DNA of 41,005 nucleotides from Nymphaea colorata (taxonomy: Eukaryota > Streptophyta > Magnoliopsida > Nymphaeales > Nymphaeaceae): NCBI RefSeq assembly GCF_008831285.2, contig NW_022204563.1, positions 1-41,005 of the forward strand, written 5' to 3'. The position numbers were made by a program, and so were the translations under genes. Positions 30,758-41,005 of this stretch are shown in pieces. Under the pieces are notes generated by a model that was not told the origin of the DNA, ran no database searches, and was given only the letters and a program-made list of their open reading frames with translations. The number at the start of each line of letters is the position of its first letter. The stretch's first letter is position 1.

Positions 30758-31043
30758 AAAGATCTAAGATATAAAATATGGTTAATTTTCTCCTTAGCGT
30801 TTTCTGGGCATAGGATATGATGTAAGAAACATAAGTAGGAAAGTGAAGAGGGGTTAATGATTGTATTAATCCTAGAAGAAAAACATAATTCCACAGATGA
30901 ATTGGATATCTATAACATACAAACATTAGCTCATGCATATTCATCTCTTCTTTCTTTTTCATCAATAACCCTTTCCTTCCTCTTTCCGTATTTTATTTAT
31001 TTTAATGTCTTGATAATCCAACGGCTCTTAAAATTTGAATAAT

Positions 31044-32324
31044 ATGAAGGGCACCCGCGGCAAGTAGAACAGCCAAAACGCCACCAACCAGACCCACTTC
31101 GTCTCCTCCACCTACCGCGTAGAATCAGACCAGAAGGACCTCATCATCAAAGCGCTCCGCGGAGACCATGAAGCACTCAAGAAGAATGAAGGAGAGTACT
31201 ACAAATTACACGAACAGTACAAACAACTACAACATCGCTATAAGCTACTCAATGATGAAAAGGTAAACAATACGGTATGCAGGCCAACGATGATAGGGAC
31301 TTCAAGATGAAACATGAAGCAGCCGTCCGCAACATCTCACAACTCAGGAACGAAATCGACGCTCTCAGGGCAGAGCTGAGGGACAAGAAACTGGAAATCG
31401 CCGACCTCGAGGGCGATGCTACCTCCCTCAAGCAGCAGCTCGACGAAAAGAGCATTGAGCTGGAGAACCACAAGAACGACCTCAAGGGGTGCATCGGTAA
31501 GCCATCATCCACTCAGCCGATAGCGAGGAACTGGCTGCCGAGAGGGAAAGCCTCACCAACGCCGCCAACAAACTGAGGGGCATCATCGCGCAGGTGCAGG
31601 AGGAGGACAGACACTTGAAGTAGGACAACGACAGCGTGGGCCGGCGACTGGACGAGCTGGAGAAGTACCAGCAGCAGCTCTCCCTGCAGGAGAAAATCCT
31701 CCGCGAGAAGATCCAGGGCTACGAGAACGAGAACAACGAGCTCGACGCCAACATCAACGAGCTCTGCGAGAACCTGTCCGAGCTGGAACTGGCCATCAAG
31801 AAGGCGCAGGAGGAACTGGCAGACCTCCAGCAGGCAGTCAACGAAATCGGACTCCTCAACGACAAGTATCGCACTGAAGTCCAGCACACCCAGAAGGCCA
31901 CCCAAGCCGAAACCCTGAGGAACAATGCACTCGCCAAGGATCTCAAGGCTGCTGAGTACACGCAGAAGGTGAGGACGGGACAGGTGGAGGAGGCAGGCAG
32001 GGAGGTGGAGGCACTCAGGAACGAAAGGGAGGAACTGGGACGCATCAATAGCAAGCTGAGCGAGGACCTATAGGCCTGTCTCGCCCACCTCGACAACCTC
32101 GGCCTCATCAACAACAAGGTAAAAATCTATATACGCAGCTGGTCGAGCACTTGCAAAACTTCAGTTCCGAGGACGAGGGAGTGCGCGAGTTGATCAACCG
32201 CCGTCCCCGCGTGGAGGCCTGCAAGGGAAGGGTGAGCGAGGTGCAGAAGGGCTACGGATGGTCCACCGCCGAACGCTTCACTACCGAGACCCGCCTGAAC
32301 AGCAACCGTAGAGAATACCGCTGA
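31044..32324 (+). CDS. long coiled-coil protein
   Basis: A 406-aa protein from ATG 31044 to TGA 32322-32324 with three 20-nt introns (31263-31282, 31497-31516, 32119-32138). Residues from about 35 to 340 form an almost unbroken coiled coil with Leu heptads (SQLRNEIDALRAELRDKKLE, LDELEKYQQQLSLQEKIL). The C-terminus is shorter and basic (GYGWSTAERFTTETRLNSN). GC content and codon use are higher in G+C than in the neighbours. Likely a filament or cortex component; the family cannot be named. Confidence 0.82.
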
Positions 32325-32376
32325 TCTGCTAATATATCATCATACCTACCTACCGATTATACACTTAATTTAGGCC

Positions 32377-33141
32377 ATGAGCGAACAGCAAGAATATACC
32401 ATCAGGGGATACCTTCAAGGGATTAACAAGTACTTCCGGGAGAAGAATAAAGAGCCAGTGTTTGCGCCTGCTGAGGTGAGGCTGAAGATCTAGCGAGGGA
32501 ACGGAATCGCTAAGAACTTTCTGAGGCTGTGCAATAAGACGATGATCGGTTTGAATCGCATTCACGTGAGTAGAGGGAAGGTGTTTGCTGGCTTTACAGG
32601 CATGGTGCTGGGCTACTTCTTCAGCGAGTGCGAAGAGTCGGTCCTGGATATGAAGCGCAACTATAAACCGGCCATCAAATCTGCCATTATCCTCCATGTC
32701 CTCCAAAACCAATAAATCAAGGACAACCTCAACCGCACTCTCCTCAATAACGTATACACTAATCCTTAGATTCAATACTCCCTGCACGAAGTTTTGGACT
32801 GGAAGGCCATCCGTCCCCAAATGAACGATCTTTTCCATCTTTCAAAAAAAGCAATTCTGTAGGCACTTTCCGACCAATCCACCGTCCGAAAACTGAGCTA
32901 GCTGACAGGAGAGGCAGTGATTGCCAACAGAAACCTGATCGGAAGTGCAACGCTTGACTTTTTATAGGGGGAAACTCTGACCAGCATCGTCATAAGGGAG
33001 ATTACTAGCTTCTTCGCTGGTGAGATGTTCTACCGGTTGCTGGCGAAGGAAATCACGGAGAATGTCAACAACGGATTAAAAAGCGTGGAGAATAGGGACA
33101 AGTTGTACGATTTTTGCAGAGAAAACTTCCTCAACTGGTGA
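32377..33141 (+). CDS. 254-aa protein of unknown function
   Basis: An intronless frame from ATG 32377 to TGA 33139-33141 with six UAR codons read as Glu. The protein is globular and helix-rich, with FAGFTGMVLGYFFSECEESV, PAIKSAIILHVLQNQEIKDN and a C-terminal FFAGEMFYRLLAKEITENV. There is no signal peptide and no clear transmembrane helix. It begins 52 bp after the stop of the coiled-coil gene on the same strand. I do not recognise the family. Confidence 0.78.
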
Positions 33142-33345
33142 GCCACACCATCCATGCCGGCGGAGCCTCATCAACAAAATTATATTCATTTCACATATTA
33201 ATCCACCATCCATACCATATCCCCTCCATCCCATACCCGATCCCCTCTGCGTTGCTCTAGTGTGGGATTGTCCAGTTTCTATTGCATGCTCTATTTTATT
33301 CCCAGCCTGCATTTTATTTGTGAGATAATAAAAAGATAAAAAGCG

Positions 33346-34878
33346 ATGAATAAAAAGAGGGAGGCGGTAAATGAGTATGCGATGAGTCCGGTTGCCCTGG
33401 CCTCCGGCGATGGAGATATCGAGGGACAGATGGAGGCACTGGTAGGCACCTTCAAGCAGTACTCAGAACAGAACCGCAAACTCAGTAGCCTGTATGAAGC
33501 AGCCAAACTGAGAAACCAGGAACTTACCCTCGCCGGCTGCCGCATTGGCAGAGATATTGCCTTCTTAAGAGAATATTGTCAGAGTCTGGAGCAGGAGCTG
33601 GCGCTAAGGGGCTATTATAAGCATCAACAGCAAGAAATGCTTTCGCGCAAGTAGACAGCAGATGGGATCTTCCTGACCTACAGCGAGGCACAGTTGGGTC
33701 AAATGGATCCGGATGTCTCCTCTTCCTCCTCGCCCTCTCCGCCGCCCACTCCCCAGATTAGAATACTAAATTAACGATTATAACTCCCCACCACCCAGGA
33801 GCCCGATTTGTGGCGCAAGGCCTACGAGTCAGAGACCCAACGCGTCGCCCAACTCTAGCGCGAGTTGCGAGAAGTACGCCAGCTCAACGACACGCTATAG
33901 TATGAAAGACAGAGAAGAGGAGCCGCCGCCTTCGTACTCCAAGACAGGTCCAAACTGTTCAACAACATCCATCAGCTGATCGGAGAATACAAACGCAAGA
34001 TAACCGCCCTCGCCCACGAGAAAAAGGACGTAGAACGCAAGTACAAGCAACTCAAGGACAAGGTGAGCAGACTCGACGAGAATAGCGAGTATAAAATGAT
34101 CGAACTCTACTCGGAGAAGATAGAAGTCCTGCAGAGGCTGACCGAAAAACAACAGGCAGAAATATAGAACACCATTTAGCTGTACGAGGTAGAACTCACC
34201 AAGATAGAAGAACGCAGGAGGGAGGAGATTGAAATGTTCGAAAATGAACGACTGGATCTGGAGGAGGAGAACTTGAGACTTTGCATCGACCTGCAGAAGT
34301 CCCTCAATAGCAAGGATGAAGTGGCTCTGCAGTTGATGCAAGAGAAGAATAAAAACCAGATACTCCTCCAGGAAATCATACAACTTAGACAAGCCATCGA
34401 TTCCTACAAGAAAAGAGAAGCACATCGCAGCAATCTCGCCATTGCTAGCTCCACCATCAAGCTCCTCATCCCTCCTCTCGATGCTTCGGCACACAAACGG
34501 AAATAACCCTCACGCTCATAGGTCTACCTCCTACGCAGTGACTCCTAGAACTCCAACACTGAAAACGTGGACTACCAATTCTCCTAAGTGGCTGACAAGC
34601 GGGAGCTCATCGAGAGACTAGAAGATGTGAGCATCAAGCGGGAAAACAGCGCAAAGAAAAGCATCAGGGACAAGATAACCATCACCTATGGCCAACCGTA
34701 CATGATCAAGCCTTACTACGGCCATCCCCACCAAAACAAGCCCAAAGCGCCGATCACTTCCCCCAAGGCAATCCCCGGCTTCACGGCGGCAGGCAACGCA
34801 AACAAGAGCTACGATTCGATCCTGCAGTATAAGAAGCGTTTCATCGAGCGGAAGCCTTAATCGAGTTTCAACCTTTGA
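33346..34878 (+). CDS. coiled-coil protein with Ser/Pro linker
   Basis: A 510-aa intronless protein from ATG 33346 to TGA 34876-34878; the TAA at 34858 is Glu, not the end. A short N-terminal helical region (residues about 25-100) is followed by a Ser/Pro linker (SSSSSPSPPPTPQ), then about 220 residues of coiled coil (KMIELYSEKIEVLQRLTEK, ENERLDLEEENLRLCIDL). The tail is basic with Tyr, Pro and Gly (MIKPYYGHPHQNKPKAPITS). A structural or centrosomal role is possible. Its stop lies 30 bp from the convergent giant coiled-coil gene. Confidence 0.82.
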
Positions 34879-34908
34879 TTCACTAATGTTGTGCTAAAAT
34901 TTTATGTA

Positions 34909-37900
34909 TCAGGTGATCTTCTTGATCGTCACGCCCCTGCGCTTCAGAGGAGAAGCTTATCCGATACTGACGTTGGAGATTATCTCCGATGAGGGGATGC
35001 TTTGCACCTCCTACTTGTAGAGCTAGTGACTGCGGATCACCGTCGGCTCCACTGGGATCTTGGACTACATTAGGGTGCTGTTTTGGGAAAGGTGGGATAT
35101 TTATTCTTGGCTTATTTGGAGGTTGCTTTCGATCTTGCTGTCCTTGTTTTAGTGCGCTGCCTATGAGGAGAGCTGCAGACTGTTGCAGAGTTCCATCTGC
35201 CTGGTCTATAGCAGTTTCAGTGCCTATCTATACTTGTCCAGGTCCTAGTGGTACATGGCTTACAATTCTTCATTCTTCATTCGCAAAGATTCCACTTCAG
35301 CACTGAGCAAAGCAATCAGCACCAGTAATTTCTCTTTATCCTGCCTTTCTGCCTCTGATTCCCTGTTGATTGGACCGCTAATGGAGTTGATCATTGAACT
35401 GGTGATTGATTTTTCTTTTTGTGTCCTTAGTTCTGCGTTGAAAAGCTGGTGTTTTAGCTAGTTGATGGCATCTTCTTTGTTTTAGAGCTAGTTCCTGAGG
35501 GAAAGGTTGGTAGTCCTGAGGGCAAGGATGCTGGAGTTAAGTTAGTTGGCTTCGTAGCTGAATCTTTCAATCATATCGTGATTTTTTTGTTAAAGCTCAA
35601 CGATATATCGCTAAAGGTCAGGCACTCTTGACGCATTTTCCTCCTGCTGAGTCTTTTTGTTTAGTTACTAGAAGTAAACCATCATTTCGGAGTGCTTGCT
35701 GTTGAGCTGCTCAATCAATGCCCGGTTTTGGTATCTTAGGCTTTAAACTTCTTCCTTATACTGCCCCTATTTGTTGTGAAGCTAGTTCTAAAGGTTAAGA
35801 ACCTTTATCTCGCCGTCAGTGATTTGCTTCTGCAATTAGGAGATGATTGAGTATTGGTCGACCACGTTTGTGCGTTTTTCATTCTTTTCAGATTTGAGTT
35901 GCGCGTAGAGCTTATCGATTTCTTGCTTATATTCGGTAAGGAGTTGGTTTTGTGCTGACAGTTTGGTCTATAGGCCCTTCACGAAGTCATCAGGCTTGGG
36001 AGTAGGCTCAGGCTTGCTTTTGCTTTTGTTCAACTCGTATTCGAGATAGTTGATTTTTTCGATGAGTGAGGCAGCATCGATTGAATTTCTGGAAAGATTG
36101 GTTGATATTCTTTCCTTCTATTCCAATTCCTCCTTGTATTTGACCACTTTCCTCTCATAGTTCTGCACTATTTCATTGGTGTTATTCTCTCTCTCCTTAT
36201 AGTCATTCACAAGGTTGTTCAAATCATTCACTTCCTTCGCCAGAGAATCAATCAATTTATTCTTCTCCTTCAGCTAGTCTTCTATTTACTGCACCTAAAA
36301 TAGCCTTAAAATTACCTTATTCTTCTGTCCCTCCAGCTCGTTGATCTTTATCGATAGCTCTGATATGATTTCTTTGTAGGTTTGGTTTTCGCCCTAGATG
36401 GAGTTGAGCTGATGATTGATTTGCTCTTCTTTGATGCTTTATAGTTCGGTAACCTTGGCTCTGAGCTTGATGATTTCTTCACTCATTTGCACCATTTTTT
36501 CTTCGTAGTGAGTGATAGCAGTATTGAATTCCTTCTCCAGCTCTTCAGGGATTTTCTCCTTGAACTTATCTTCAAGTGCAGCGTATAATTTTTGGATCAA
36601 CGCATCGTAATTTTTGATTTTATTCTTCATCTAGCTGATCTTTTCCTTGTATGCTTCATCCAAAGCAGCCACTTTTTATTTATAATGTTGATTTTTCTTG
36701 GAAAGATGCTACTCTTTCTTTTTGGATTGCTTGAGTAGATCGCTGAGCTACCGTATATACCCCTTGAGGACAACGACTTGCTGAAGACTGCTGTGGTTGC
36801 TGGTGAAATCTTTCGGATTTTATTACATGAGTAATTTTACTCTTGTTTCGAACTCTCGGATACGGTCTGAAATAGTGGAATTGACTCTATGCTTATCCGT
36901 GATGGTGAGTGCCTCCAAGACATGGTTTTTTTATATGGATTAATTTCTTTCCACTGTCAATGCCTTTATCTTTTACTTCAATGCATGTATCTACGCTTTA
37001 TCTGATTCATTTTCCTTCACTTTTTGTTGCATTTTTCTTATGATAACCTCAACCTGGTCACTTCTCGTTCCAATTAAGCAATTTTTCGATTTTTTTATGC
37101 ATCTTCCTCTCGTTTTTTAAGTAAAAGATTGGAGCTTTCCAATTAATACTTGTTGAAATCTTCATTTATTCTGGTTATCTGCTATCTGATGCTGTTGTAT
37201 ACACTGTCCTCATCAAAGATAGAGTTTGCCTCTTCCTAGAAGTACTTTTCTACAGTCTTGTAATTGTTTAGCTCACTCTACAGCAGCTGGTATTTCGATT
37301 CGATGGTTCTTAGCTTCTCGTATTCAGACTACTTGGACCGAATGATCTATGTTTCTTTGCTGAAGATGTCACTGCGGTGCTTCTCCTTTTACTGGATGAG
37401 TTATATGTTGAGTTCCTTTATCTTCTCCTTTAAGTGCTCAACCTCATCCTGCAGCTGTTCCTTCTCGCGCAGTGTCTACATATACACCAACAGCTTCTTC
37501 TTCATCGAGTCAGAATCCAAATGCTCGGCTGTTGTGCCATGGATTGATGCTTCCTTTCCATTCTGTTGGTTCTACAGCAGCCTCACTCTCTCCTGCAAGT
37601 TTCTGCACTGCAATTTGGCCTCTTCAACCTCCTCCTCCCTTTCTCTATTAGTGCGCTAAAGTCTTTCATTCCTCATGCTCTCCTCGGCCAGCATGGACTT
37701 ATACTGTTCCAGTTCCTTTCTATAGGTGTCCAGTTCCTGTTGGTGGTTTCTGCGAACGTCTGCAAGTTGTTGCGCGAGCGTATTCTCGAGCGTGCGTGTC
37801 TGTGAGTCGAGGCACTCCTTGAGGGATTTGTTGACCTTGAGGATGTGCATGAGTTCCTGGAGAGATTTCTTATATTTGGCCTTGATTTGCTCGTTCTCCT

Positions 37901-37946
37901 CGCTGAGGTGGGCGCGCTCCCGCAGAAGGCTTTCCAGCTCTGACAT
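34909..37946 (-). CDS. giant coiled-coil protein
   Basis: A 1006-aa protein, nearly all coiled coil, from ATG 37946 to TGA 34909-34911, with very many UAR = Glu codons. One 17-nt GT-AG intron (37045-37061) joins KKREEDAEKNRKIAELEREV to the next helix. A 21-nt GT-AG segment at 36295-36315 may be another intron; without it the coiled coil reads KNKVQEIEDELKEKN without a break. The C-terminus is basic (ASPLKRRGVTIKKIT). Heptads are regular along the length, as in golgins, basal-body or cortical filament proteins. Nothing specific allows naming. Confidence 0.85.
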
Positions 37947-38012
37947 GGCTCTCTCAAATAATTTTTAATAGCAAAAATGAACGATTATTTAGAGTTATCA
38001 TCAGCAGCACCT

Positions 38013-38702
38013 TCAGTCGTTGCGACTCACGCTCTTCCACTCGTTTAAAAAGTCCTACAGAGAGGCCGAACGCACAGGATGACGAGATGCGTTTGGAGCC
38101 GTGAATGGCCTTGCCTCCTAAGCGATACGTTGGGCCTGTTGGTAAGGGGCGAGCTGTCTCACTTCTTCCTCTTTCAGCTCCCTACTTCTTCGCAATCGCA
38201 AAGCCTTCCTAAACTCCTTGACTCCATGAGGAGCTTCTTTCAATTCTTTTTTGCTACTGGCGGACATGCAATTCCTCTGCGGCAGCATCTTTTTATCCCT
38301 GATGAAAAACTGTTTCTTGATCACAATTTCTTTTAATTTGTCGCTTTAATTTTGCTAATTGAGATCCTTCTGGCTGGCAACCATCCGCGAGAGACGCTGC
38401 TCCATATTGATGATCTTGGCTTGACCGAAGGAAAGGTTCTTGGCGTTTTGTCGAGTGGGCACAAGCTCGCAACTTTGGTGTTGAACATGATGAATGGGGA
38501 TGTTGGGGTGTTCATTCTCTTTATCTTTTACTGGATTTATGCCAGGAAGGGGAGCCTACTTGAAGACCAATTTGTTTCTTCCAATCTTCTTCAGCTTGCC
38601 CTCCTCACCCCTAAGCTGTTTCTTGCACTAATAGACCGGCGATCTGTGAAATGATTATATGCACTCTTGAAGCGGGTGCATTTTTAGAGGGGTTTTCCTC
38701 AT
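38013..38702 (-). CDS. 229-aa basic protein, unknown
   Basis: An intronless frame from ATG 38702 to TGA 38013-38015 with seven UAR codons read as Glu. It is basic (KKQLRGEEGKLKKIGRNKLV, FRKALRLRRSRELKEEEVRQ) and has one helix around MEQRLSRMVASQKDLNEQNE. No known domain. It is transcribed away from the UPF0235 gene across a 60-bp spacer. Confidence 0.75.
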
Positions 38703-38762
38703 GTCAAAGCAGACGTTTTTTCAATTTATATATATTCATCAAGCAAGAATTATAATCTATCT
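38703..38762. promoter_or_regulatory. 60-bp bidirectional promoter
   Basis: Only 60 bp lie between two divergent start codons (38702 on -, 38763 on +). Both promoters and both 5' leaders must fit here. The middle is AT-rich with TATATATA-like sequence. The assignment rests on the gene models at both sides. Confidence 0.6.
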
Positions 38763-39131
38763 ATGAAGGGAAACAAAAAGAAATAAAACAAACCCGCCCA
38801 GCTCGCACCAGAGAAAGAATATGTACCCAAATGCATCATTCCCAATCAGACCGGCTTTGGCCTGGTCATTGGAGCGAAACCCAATAGTAAAGAAAGCAAA
38901 ATCATGGAAATCAATGACGAGTATATCGGAGTAGCCATCGCAGCACCGCCTAAAGAAGGAGAAGCAAATGAAGAATTGATCAGTTATCTTGCCTCAGTGC
39001 TGGGAGTCAAAAAAAACACTCTTTATTTGGACAAGGGAAGCAAATCTAAAAATAAAGTAGCTATTGTAGAGACCAAAGAATTGACTATTGAGCAAATATA
39101 CGGAAAATTGAAAGCAGACCTAGAGAGCTGA
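38763..39131 (+). CDS. UPF0235 / YggU (DUF167) family protein
   Basis: A 122-aa protein; the family runs from bacteria (YggU) to human C15orf40 and its function is not established. The typical order is present: VIGAKPNSKESKI, GVAIAAPPKEGEANEELISY and LGVKKNTLYLDKGSKSKNK. The N-terminal 25 residues are a basic, Glu-containing extension. Intronless, ATG 38763 to TGA 39129-39131. Confidence 0.92.
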
Positions 39132-39228
39132 TCAAGCTTTTTGTAAATATTAGGAAAGATATTATCAGAGCGGTCTAATTACTTGCACAAATATGAAGAT
39201 TCTTGAGATAACAATTTGGCGAAGTATA

Positions 39229-40701
39229 TCACGATGGCGGTTTTTCGTACAGCATTTCCAGCATGTTCTTTACTCTTTCGAGCAGGTACGCCAGCATCTC
39301 TCCAATTTGCACCCTATGTCTTTAGTCGGCCTCTTTTTTTATCCTCAAGTCGTGCTAGATTAGCAGGGAATGGGCTATCAGCCGGTCGATGCTCTCCAAG
39401 ATAGCCATGAAAGGACACTCCTTCGGGTGCAGCTGCGCTCGTATCCTCAAAACTACACATTTGTCATTTGTCTTTGCCTTCCGAGAGTTTTCTTCAAAGC
39501 AGTAGTCAACTTCTCCGAGGGTGGAACTGAGAGAGGCCAGGACAGCTGTGGTTAGGTCTATCTCCTGCGCCCTCACCACCTGGCTGGTGAATATTTTGAG
39601 CTAAATTTGATTGGAAAGTGTGTAGTATCGCAGCTCGAATTAGTTGACGCGCTTGTTGTTTGCGTTTTTATCTTCGGGAAGTCTTTCTTACTCGGGGTGC
39701 GTAAGAAGATGCTCCAGGCGTTGTTGGGTGAGAAACTGGTAGGGAAGTTCTTCAACATTAAAGCTTAAAACAATGGCCCTATTTTCCATCTATTTATCCA
39801 GTAACACTTTTCCGATCTTTTTATTCTTCGTCTAAACTCCTTTGAGTTAGTTTCCCTGCGGGCTGTCATTAATACTGACATTGAGAGTCAATGCATTCTT
39901 GTGCGAAAGTAATTTGAATAGGCCCTCGAGCGCCTCTTCGCAAAGGTTGATTCTCGATATCGGTGATTTTAAAAACGATGCTCTTTCCTTCTCGAATTCC
40001 TCTGTAAGCATGCCGAGCTCATTCCGGAACTTCTAGGCAGGGACGACCTTGGCCAGTATGCTATGGTTTGAGAATTTTAACAGGATTGCATTTTACCTGA
40101 AAAGCCTTGTCTCCTAGAGAGCTCGCATGAGGGTGCTGGGATGTGAAAATTGCGGAAGTTTAGGTTTGATGATTGAGAAATAGACGTAGCAAAACTAATC
40201 CATCTCTGCTTTGATGATTGCCTAATTGATTCGCGTTGGCAGGATAAATCCCTTGAGTCTGCTTTCGCGGTAGCCTTACAAGCAGAGCTATATGTAGTCT
40301 CGAATGGTGCTTATAATAGCCTTTTCATCTACTCCAGTTACTAATTTGCATTCCTTTTAAATAAATTTCTGCAAGGCCGTATCTTCCTTCCGCTCTGCTT
40401 GCTCGCCCGTAATCATGATGATTCTTATCTCTTGTTCCTCTTCTTTTCCACCGCTCACCCAAAGTCCTTTGCTAAGGTAGCAGCAGATCCCGTGGAGAGA
40501 GAGATAGAAAAGCAAATAGGCAGTCTCTGCAAGTAACTTCTCAAGAGTTTTGAGATTGATGGGAAGTTTTTTGCTTCCGAACGGGGTGAAGTATTTGGGA
40601 AAAGGCCACGATTGGATTTGGGCCAGAAACTATGAGGAAGTTTTAAGCTGGTATAAAGGATCGCAGCCTGCGGAGTTGCTCTGAGACTATGATGCAAACA
40701 T
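39229..40701 (-). CDS. 490-aa protein of unknown function
   Basis: One uninterrupted frame from ATG 40701 to TGA 39229-39231 with many UAR codons read as Glu. It is globular and helix-rich: LEKLLAETAYLLFYLSLHG, MDEFCYVYFSIIKPKLPQF and EEALEGLFKLLSHKNALTLN, followed by a C-terminal helix (MLAYLLERVKNMLEMLYEK). It has no signal peptide or clear membrane segment. It is the last gene before the right telomere, 199 bp from it. I do not recognise the family. Confidence 0.82.
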
Positions 40702-40900
40702 AGAATTATAGACAATAGATAATCATAACCCTAAATTATATTAAGGGAGTATCAGTACACACCAATCATTCTATTATCTTTAACCAAAAACGTGTTGAAA
40801 AAATGTAAAGGAGAATTTAGATCCCCCCTTAATAATTGATAAATTATTCCTTGCTATAATTGATTTCGATACTACAATTTGATATAATTTTAACTTTATC
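40702..40900. other. right subtelomeric spacer
   Basis: 199 bp of AT-rich unique sequence between the start codon of the last gene and the telomere. It must contain that gene's promoter. No similarity to the left subtelomere and no repeat was seen. Confidence 0.75.
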
Positions 40901-41005
40901 GGGGTTGGGGTTGGGGTTGGGGTTGGGGTTGGGGTTGGGGTTGGGGTTGGGGTTGGGGTTGGGGTTGGGGTTGGGGTTGGGGTTGGGGTTGGGGTTGGGG
41001 TTGGG
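40901..41005. repeat. right telomere, G4T2 repeats
   Basis: About 17.5 perfect copies of GGGGTT on the + strand, the complement of the left-end repeat, running to the last base of the window. The array is slightly longer than the left one. Confidence 0.98.

Noticed and set aside
36439-36630. Separate small coiled-coil genes inside 34909-37946
   Set aside because: They are fragments of one long frame cut by TAA/TAG codons that read as Glu.
1-41005. Standard ciliate code (UAR = Gln) as in Tetrahymena or Paramecium
   Set aside because: Conserved Glu positions and paralogue alignments favour Glu by a wide margin; Gln fits only isolated sites.
1-41005. TGA as a sense codon
   Set aside because: Every assembled gene ends at TGA, and in-frame TGA inside genes disappears once the short introns are removed, apart from the one unresolved TPR site.
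1-41005. tRNA or rRNA genes
   Set aside because: No T-loop/acceptor combination or conserved rRNA segment was found on either strand by eye.

Overview
This window is a complete, telomere-to-telomere ciliate macronuclear minichromosome. It starts with C4A2 repeats (1-86) and ends with the complementary G4T2 repeats (40901-41005). In-frame TAA and TAG are common inside clearly conserved genes, and TGA is the only terminator. TAA/TAG fall at positions where the family or the paralogue has glutamate: the Ser-Pro-Glu step of the kinase, ETSAK of the Rab, QTELGHGSN of acyl-CoA oxidase, several Spt16 positions, and 8 of 13 sites in a tandem paralogue pair. UAR = Glu with UGA = stop is the peritrich nuclear code, so a peritrich (Vorticella/Carchesium/Campanella-like) oligohymenophorean is the best guess. 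Introns are minute: of 38 GT-AG introns I could place, 27 are exactly 20 nt and the rest are 17-26 nt.

I assembled 28 genes plus one doubtful micro-gene, covering about 88% of the molecule, with spacers mostly of 20-300 bp. Left arm (1-9.2 kb): a type II membrane protein against the telomere, a polo-like kinase, mitochondrial PrpD, a Rab, a mitochondrial branched-chain aminotransferase, and four small or axoneme-like proteins. Middle (9.3-24.7 kb): a large unknown protein, two leucine-rich-repeat paralogues flanking an unknown gene, a basic unknown protein, a pyranose-2-oxidase-like flavoenzyme, a large TPR protein, and a tandem pair of secreted Ntn-hydrolases. Right arm (24.8-40.7 kb): FACT subunit Spt16, a coiled-coil protein, peroxisomal acyl-CoA oxidase, a block of coiled-coil and basic proteins, a UPF0235 protein and a last unknown gene.

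The recognisable genes are mostly housekeeping: cell cycle, trafficking, chromatin, mitochondrial and peroxisomal catabolism. The unknown coiled-coil and basic proteins look structural and some may be ciliary or cortical, but that is inference. Gene models were joined by hand from frame continuity, conserved motifs and 20-nt GT-AG gaps; every total exon length given is divisible by three. Two introns have non-consensus ends (1950-1969, 11419-11438) and one frame change (about 19220-19305) is unresolved. No tRNA, rRNA, transposon or CRISPR array was seen.
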